From positions 1 through 7,585 of the forward strand of contig JAQVUC010000044.1 of assembly GCA_028699715.1 (NCBI GenBank): a DNA stretch of 7,585 bases, written 5' to 3'. Shown one piece after another: positions 4,514 to 7,585 of the stretch (the first letter of the stretch is position 1; each line of letters begins with the position of its first letter). The position numbers were made by a program, and so were the translations under genes. The DNA is from Anaerolineaceae bacterium. GTDB taxonomy: Bacteria; Chloroflexota; Anaerolineae; Anaerolineales; Anaerolineaceae. Below the pieces are notes generated by a model, which worked only from the letters and a program-made list of their open reading frames with translations, had not been told where the DNA came from and searched no databases.

Positions 4514-7500
4514 ATGAAAACCATCAGCAAATTATTGAGCATAGTGCTTCTTTTGGCACTCCTGGCCGGTTGCTCAAAACCAGCCACAACGCCGGAAGTG
4601 ACGCAAGCCCCTGTGGAAGAGCAGCCAGTTGCGACAGAAGAAACAGAGGAAGTTGCAGCCCCGACAGAGGAAGTGGTCGAGGACTTGCCGCTGTATGTGA
4701 ATCTGACCTGGCATCAGCATCAGCCTTTGTATTATAAAAATGAGGATGGGGTTTATACCCGTCCTTGGGTGAGGGTGCACGCCACCAAAGATTACCTTGA
4801 TATGGCTGAAATGATCGACCAGGCCCCAGGCATGAAGGCTACCATCAACCTGACGCCTTCGCTGATCCGCCAATTGGATGATTTTGTAAACAATGGCACC
4901 AAGGATTTGTATTGGGAACTGGCTGAAGTGCCTGCCGCGGAACTCAGCCTGGAGCAAAAAACGTTCATTCTGGAACGCTTCTTTGATGCCAACTGGGATC
5001 ACATCATCGCCGTATTTCCGCGCTACCAGGAGCTGCTCGATCTGCGTGGTGGAACTGACGCAGAGGCCATAGCAGCTGCCGTCGAAAGCTACACCGAACA
5101 GGATTTCAGAGACCTGCAAATTTGGTTCAACCTGGCCTGGGTGGACCCGGATTATCTGGCTCAGGAACCCTTCAAAGCCCTGGTAGACAAAGGCAGGGAT
5201 TTTAGCGAAGAAGATAAAATAGCGCTCTTTGAGGGCATCTATGACTTGATTGCCCTGGTTATCCCAACCCATAAAGAACTGCAGGATAAGGGCGTGATTG
5301 AGGTAATCACCACACCCTACGCTCATCCAATCCTGCCGTTGATTTATGACAGCGATTTGGCACTGGTGGGTAATCCTAAAGCCATCATGCCGACTGAACG
5401 CTTCAGCTATCCTGAAGACGCGCTGGCGCATTTGGCCAAAAGTGTGGAAATGTATGAAGAGCATTTTGGGCAGCCTGTGCGCGGTCTTTGGCCGGGTGAA
5501 GGCTCCGTTGCGGAAGAAATTGTGCCGATGGTTAGTGATGCTGGTTATGCCTGGATGCAAACCGGTGAACCTGTATTGGTTGCCAGCCTTGGTTTGGAGG
5601 GAGATCGTTTTGCCAGGGACGGCGAGGATATCGTCACCGACCCGGACACCTTCTACCGACCTTACTACGTGCAGGGAGAGACCGGCGAGAAAGTCGCGGT
5701 CTTTTTCCGTGACTGGAGTATCTCCGACAAAATCGGCTTTACCTACTCAGGCATGAGCGGCGAAGCAGCCGCCAATGACATGGTCAGTCGTTTGGAAGCC
5801 ATTCGTGAAAAGTTACAGGGTGTGGAAGGTCCTCACATCGTCAGCATCGTTGTGGATGGTGAGAACGCCTGGGAAAATTATGACAATGATGGCAAAGAAT
5901 TCTTCCACTATCTTTACAGCCTGCTCGGTCAGAGTAAGACACTGAAAACCATCACCCCGTCTGAATATCTTGAGCTTTATCCTGAACAACGTGAACTGGA
6001 GACCCTCTTCCCGGGAGCCTGGTTCAGCGCTAATTATGATACCTGGATCGGTGAGGCTGAAGAAGCCGAGGGTTGGAACCTGCTCGGACAGGTCCGCTCC
6101 GATTTAGCCAAGGTCCAGGCTGGTGAGATTACCGCTGAAGGTGGCGATTTGGAAGAGGCCTTCGACTTTATGTACCTGGCAGAGGGCTCGGATTGGTTCT
6201 GGTGGTATGGCACCGATCAGGATTCAGGACAGGATAGCTATTTTGATTTGGGTTACCGTGAGCTGCTGAAAAGCGTATATACCTCTCTGAATCTGGAACC
6301 GCCGGCCAATCTGGATATCCCTGTCATCCAACCCCAACCGGTGAAGGCAAAAACAGCAGTGAATGGCGAAGGCACACCGGAAATTGATGGTCAGGTTGAA
6401 GACGAAGCCTGGAACAGAGCTGCCAATTATGCAGGAGTAAGAAACAGCCAGATCAAAGATTTCTATTACACGCTTGATCAGGAAAACTTATATCTACGGC
6501 TGGACCTGGAAGAAGCTCTGTCTGGCGATCAGGCTGTGCAGTTGTATTTAAACCTTCCGGCAGAACGAAACCGGATGTTGACCGGCTTGGAGGAAGATGT
6601 CAGGCTGACCATGCCTGCGAACAAGGTCATTTTGATTAATCAAAATCAAGGCGTGGGAACTCTTTACCAGAATGACGGCTATACCTGGTCAGAGCAAGAG
6701 GCTGTTTTTGGTCAGGCTGCTTTCGGTCAGAATACGCTGGAGTTGGCACTGCCCTTGTCTGTGCTCGGTGAAGTAAGTTCAGGGGATACCATCCCCTTCC
6801 AACTTGTACTCAGCGGTACTCCAGCGCTTGTCTTTCCTGCTGAGGCTCCAGGAGTCATTCAATACTTCAGTTTTGAACCACTGACAAGCATTTTGTTGGT
6901 TGAAGACCCTGAAGGCGATGATTCCGGTCCAGGCACTTATACTTATCCCACTGACGGCGTCTTCAAAGAGGGCGATTTTGATCTGACCTCATTTGAAGTT
7001 GCCAGTGATGGAGCAAATTTGGTCTTTACCTTTGCGGTCAAGGCTCCCATAACCAATGGTTGGGGTTCTCCTTCCGGTTTCTCGGTGCAGACTTTTGACG
7101 TGTATATCGACAAAGACCCTGCCTCGGGCACCGGCGCGCGTATGCTCTTACCTGGACGTAACGCAGCTCTGAGTGAATCTGATGGTTGGGAAATCGCTTT
7201 ATGGGTGGAAGGCTGGACCCCGCAAGTGGTCGTCCCTGACGCTTCCGCGGATAACGCACCGGTCAACTACACCGAAGCCACCAGTGCTATGAAGATTTAC
7301 GTAGATTCTGGTCGAAACGCTGTAATCGTTAGTGTCCCGACCGAATTCTTTGGCGAAGGTGACCCTATGGATTGGGCATACGCGGTGGCAGTATTGGGGC
7401 AGGAAGGCTATCCGGCCGATGGGGTTTGGCGTGTGCGCGATGTCAGCATGAAAGCTGAAGCCTATCGCTTTGGCGGCGCGCCAGCCGACAATAACCATAC

Positions 7501-7585
7501 CCGCATCATTGACCTGCTTTTGCCGGGAGATGCTGAAATATCCCAGGCGGATGTTTTGAGTACTTACCCCTCATCCGCTGCACCC
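4514..7585 (+). CDS. Lipid-anchored GH57 amylopullulanase-type glycoside hydrolase, 3' end outside window
   Basis: The frame is open for 1024 codons up to the window edge with no stop. A lipoprotein signal with lipobox LAGC ends at Cys20, the only cysteine in the visible protein, so the enzyme should be anchored outside the cytoplasmic membrane. Residues 21-57 form a Pro/Glu/Thr-rich linker. The GH57 barrel spans about 58-600 and shows all five conserved regions: WHQHQPLY (66-73); VIEVITTPYAHP (261-272); GLWPGEGSV with nucleophile Glu329; VVDGENAWE with acid/base Asp448; and AEGSDWFWWYG (556-566). These forms are closest to the amylopullulanases of this family, which cut alpha-1,4 and alpha-1,6 bonds. 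Two modules follow. Residues about 615-790 (PEIDGQVEDEAWNRAA) resemble CBM9/DOMON-like carbohydrate-binding domains. Residues about 795-1005 (DPEGDDSGPGTYTYPTDGVF, GDFDLTSFEV) resemble the C-terminal module of glucodextranase. Preceded after 34 bp by the GH13 amylase gene. The GH57 call is firm; amylopullulanase specificity is inferred from motif form. Confidence 0.92.
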   Translation, partial: MKTISKLLSIVLLLALLAGCSKPATTPEVTQAPVEEQPVATEETEEVAAPTEEVVEDLPLYVNLTWHQHQPLYYKNEDGVYTRPWVRVHATKDYLDMAEMIDQAPGMKATINLTPSLIRQLDDFVNNGTKDLYWELAEVPAAELSLEQKTFILERFFDANWDHIIAVFPRYQELLDLRGGTDAEAIAAAVESYTEQDFRDLQIWFNLAWVDPDYLAQEPFKALVDKGRDFSEEDKIALFEGIYDLIALVIPTHKELQDKGVIEVITTPYAHPILPLIYDSDLALVGNPKAIMPTERFSYPEDALAHLAKSVEMYEEHFGQPVRGLWPGEGSVAEEIVPMVSDAGYAWMQTGEPVLVASLGLEGDRFARDGEDIVTDPDTFYRPYYVQGETGEKVAVFFRDWSISDKIGFTYSGMSGEAAANDMVSRLEAIREKLQGVEGPHIVSIVVDGENAWENYDNDGKEFFHYLYSLLGQSKTLKTITPSEYLELYPEQRELETLFPGAWFSANYDTWIGEAEEAEGWNLLGQVRSDLAKVQAGEITAEGGDLEEAFDFMYLAEGSDWFWWYGTDQDSGQDSYFDLGYRELLKSVYTSLNLEPPANLDIPVIQPQPVKAKTAVNGEGTPEIDGQVEDEAWNRAANYAGVRNSQIKDFYYTLDQENLYLRLDLEEALSGDQAVQLYLNLPAERNRMLTGLEEDVRLTMPANKVILINQNQGVGTLYQNDGYTWSEQEAVFGQAAFGQNTLELALPLSVLGEVSSGDTIPFQLVLSGTPALVFPAEAPGVIQYFSFEPLTSILLVEDPEGDDSGPGTYTYPTDGVFKEGDFDLTSFEVASDGANLVFTFAVKAPITNGWGSPSGFSVQTFDVYIDKDPASGTGARMLLPGRNAALSESDGWEIALWVEGWTPQVVVPDASADNAPVNYTEATSAMKIYVDSGRNAVIVSVPTEFFGEGDPMDWAYAVAVLGQEGYPADGVWRVRDVSMKAEAYRFGGAPADNNHTRIIDLLLPGDAEISQADVLSTYPSSAAP

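Noticed and set aside
4574..5560. Open minus-strand frame of 328 codons
   Set aside because: Antisense to the GH57 gene, with no known motif and no ribosome binding site that I can see.
5346..5756. Second plus-strand frame within the GH57 gene
   Set aside because: It overlaps the GH57 nucleophile region in another frame and has Arg/Trp-rich nonsense composition.

Overview
The window looks like chromosomal housekeeping DNA followed by a starch-degradation locus. It comes from a bacterium whose gene content would fit an anaerobic fermenter of the Chloroflexota (Anaerolineae type). That placement is an inference: it rests on roughly balanced base composition, a CTC-type ribosomal protein L25 with a long acidic tail, and large lipid-anchored GH13 and GH57 amylases with Pro/Glu/Thr-rich linkers. 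No rRNA, tRNA or other direct taxonomic marker is present.

Left part (1-1107). The 3' half of a tRNA m1A58 methyltransferase gene (trmI) enters from the left edge. It overlaps by a few bases a NUDIX hydrolase of the CoA pyrophosphatase type that starts at TTG. These two run rightwards and meet the leftward gene for ribosomal protein bL25. A perfect 12-bp hairpin with T runs on both strands lies between the converging genes and can end transcription from both sides.

Middle (1108-2763). bL25 is read leftwards from a near-consensus sigma-70-type promoter. Divergent from it, with its own TATAAT box and strong ribosome binding site, is a SRAP (YedK/HMCES) protein that shields abasic sites in single-stranded DNA. 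All four family active-site residues are present. A 93-bp gap follows, holding a candidate promoter with a cre/LacI-type operator inside its spacer.

Right part (2764-7585). Two rightward genes 34 bp apart form a probable operon for extracellular alpha-glucan breakdown. The first is a lipid-anchored GH13 alpha-amylase resembling subfamily GH13_36. The second is a lipid-anchored GH57 amylopullulanase-type enzyme with two C-terminal beta-sandwich modules; its 1024 visible codons run off the right edge without a stop. Both keep their catalytic residues. Working together at the cell surface they would cut alpha-1,4 and probably alpha-1,6 bonds in starch, glycogen or pullulan and release oligosaccharides for uptake; transporters and a regulator may lie downstream.

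I see no mobile element, CRISPR array, RNA gene or clear sign of a wholly new system. The points most worth following are the GH57 domain architecture, the candidate operator, and the L25 promoter region.
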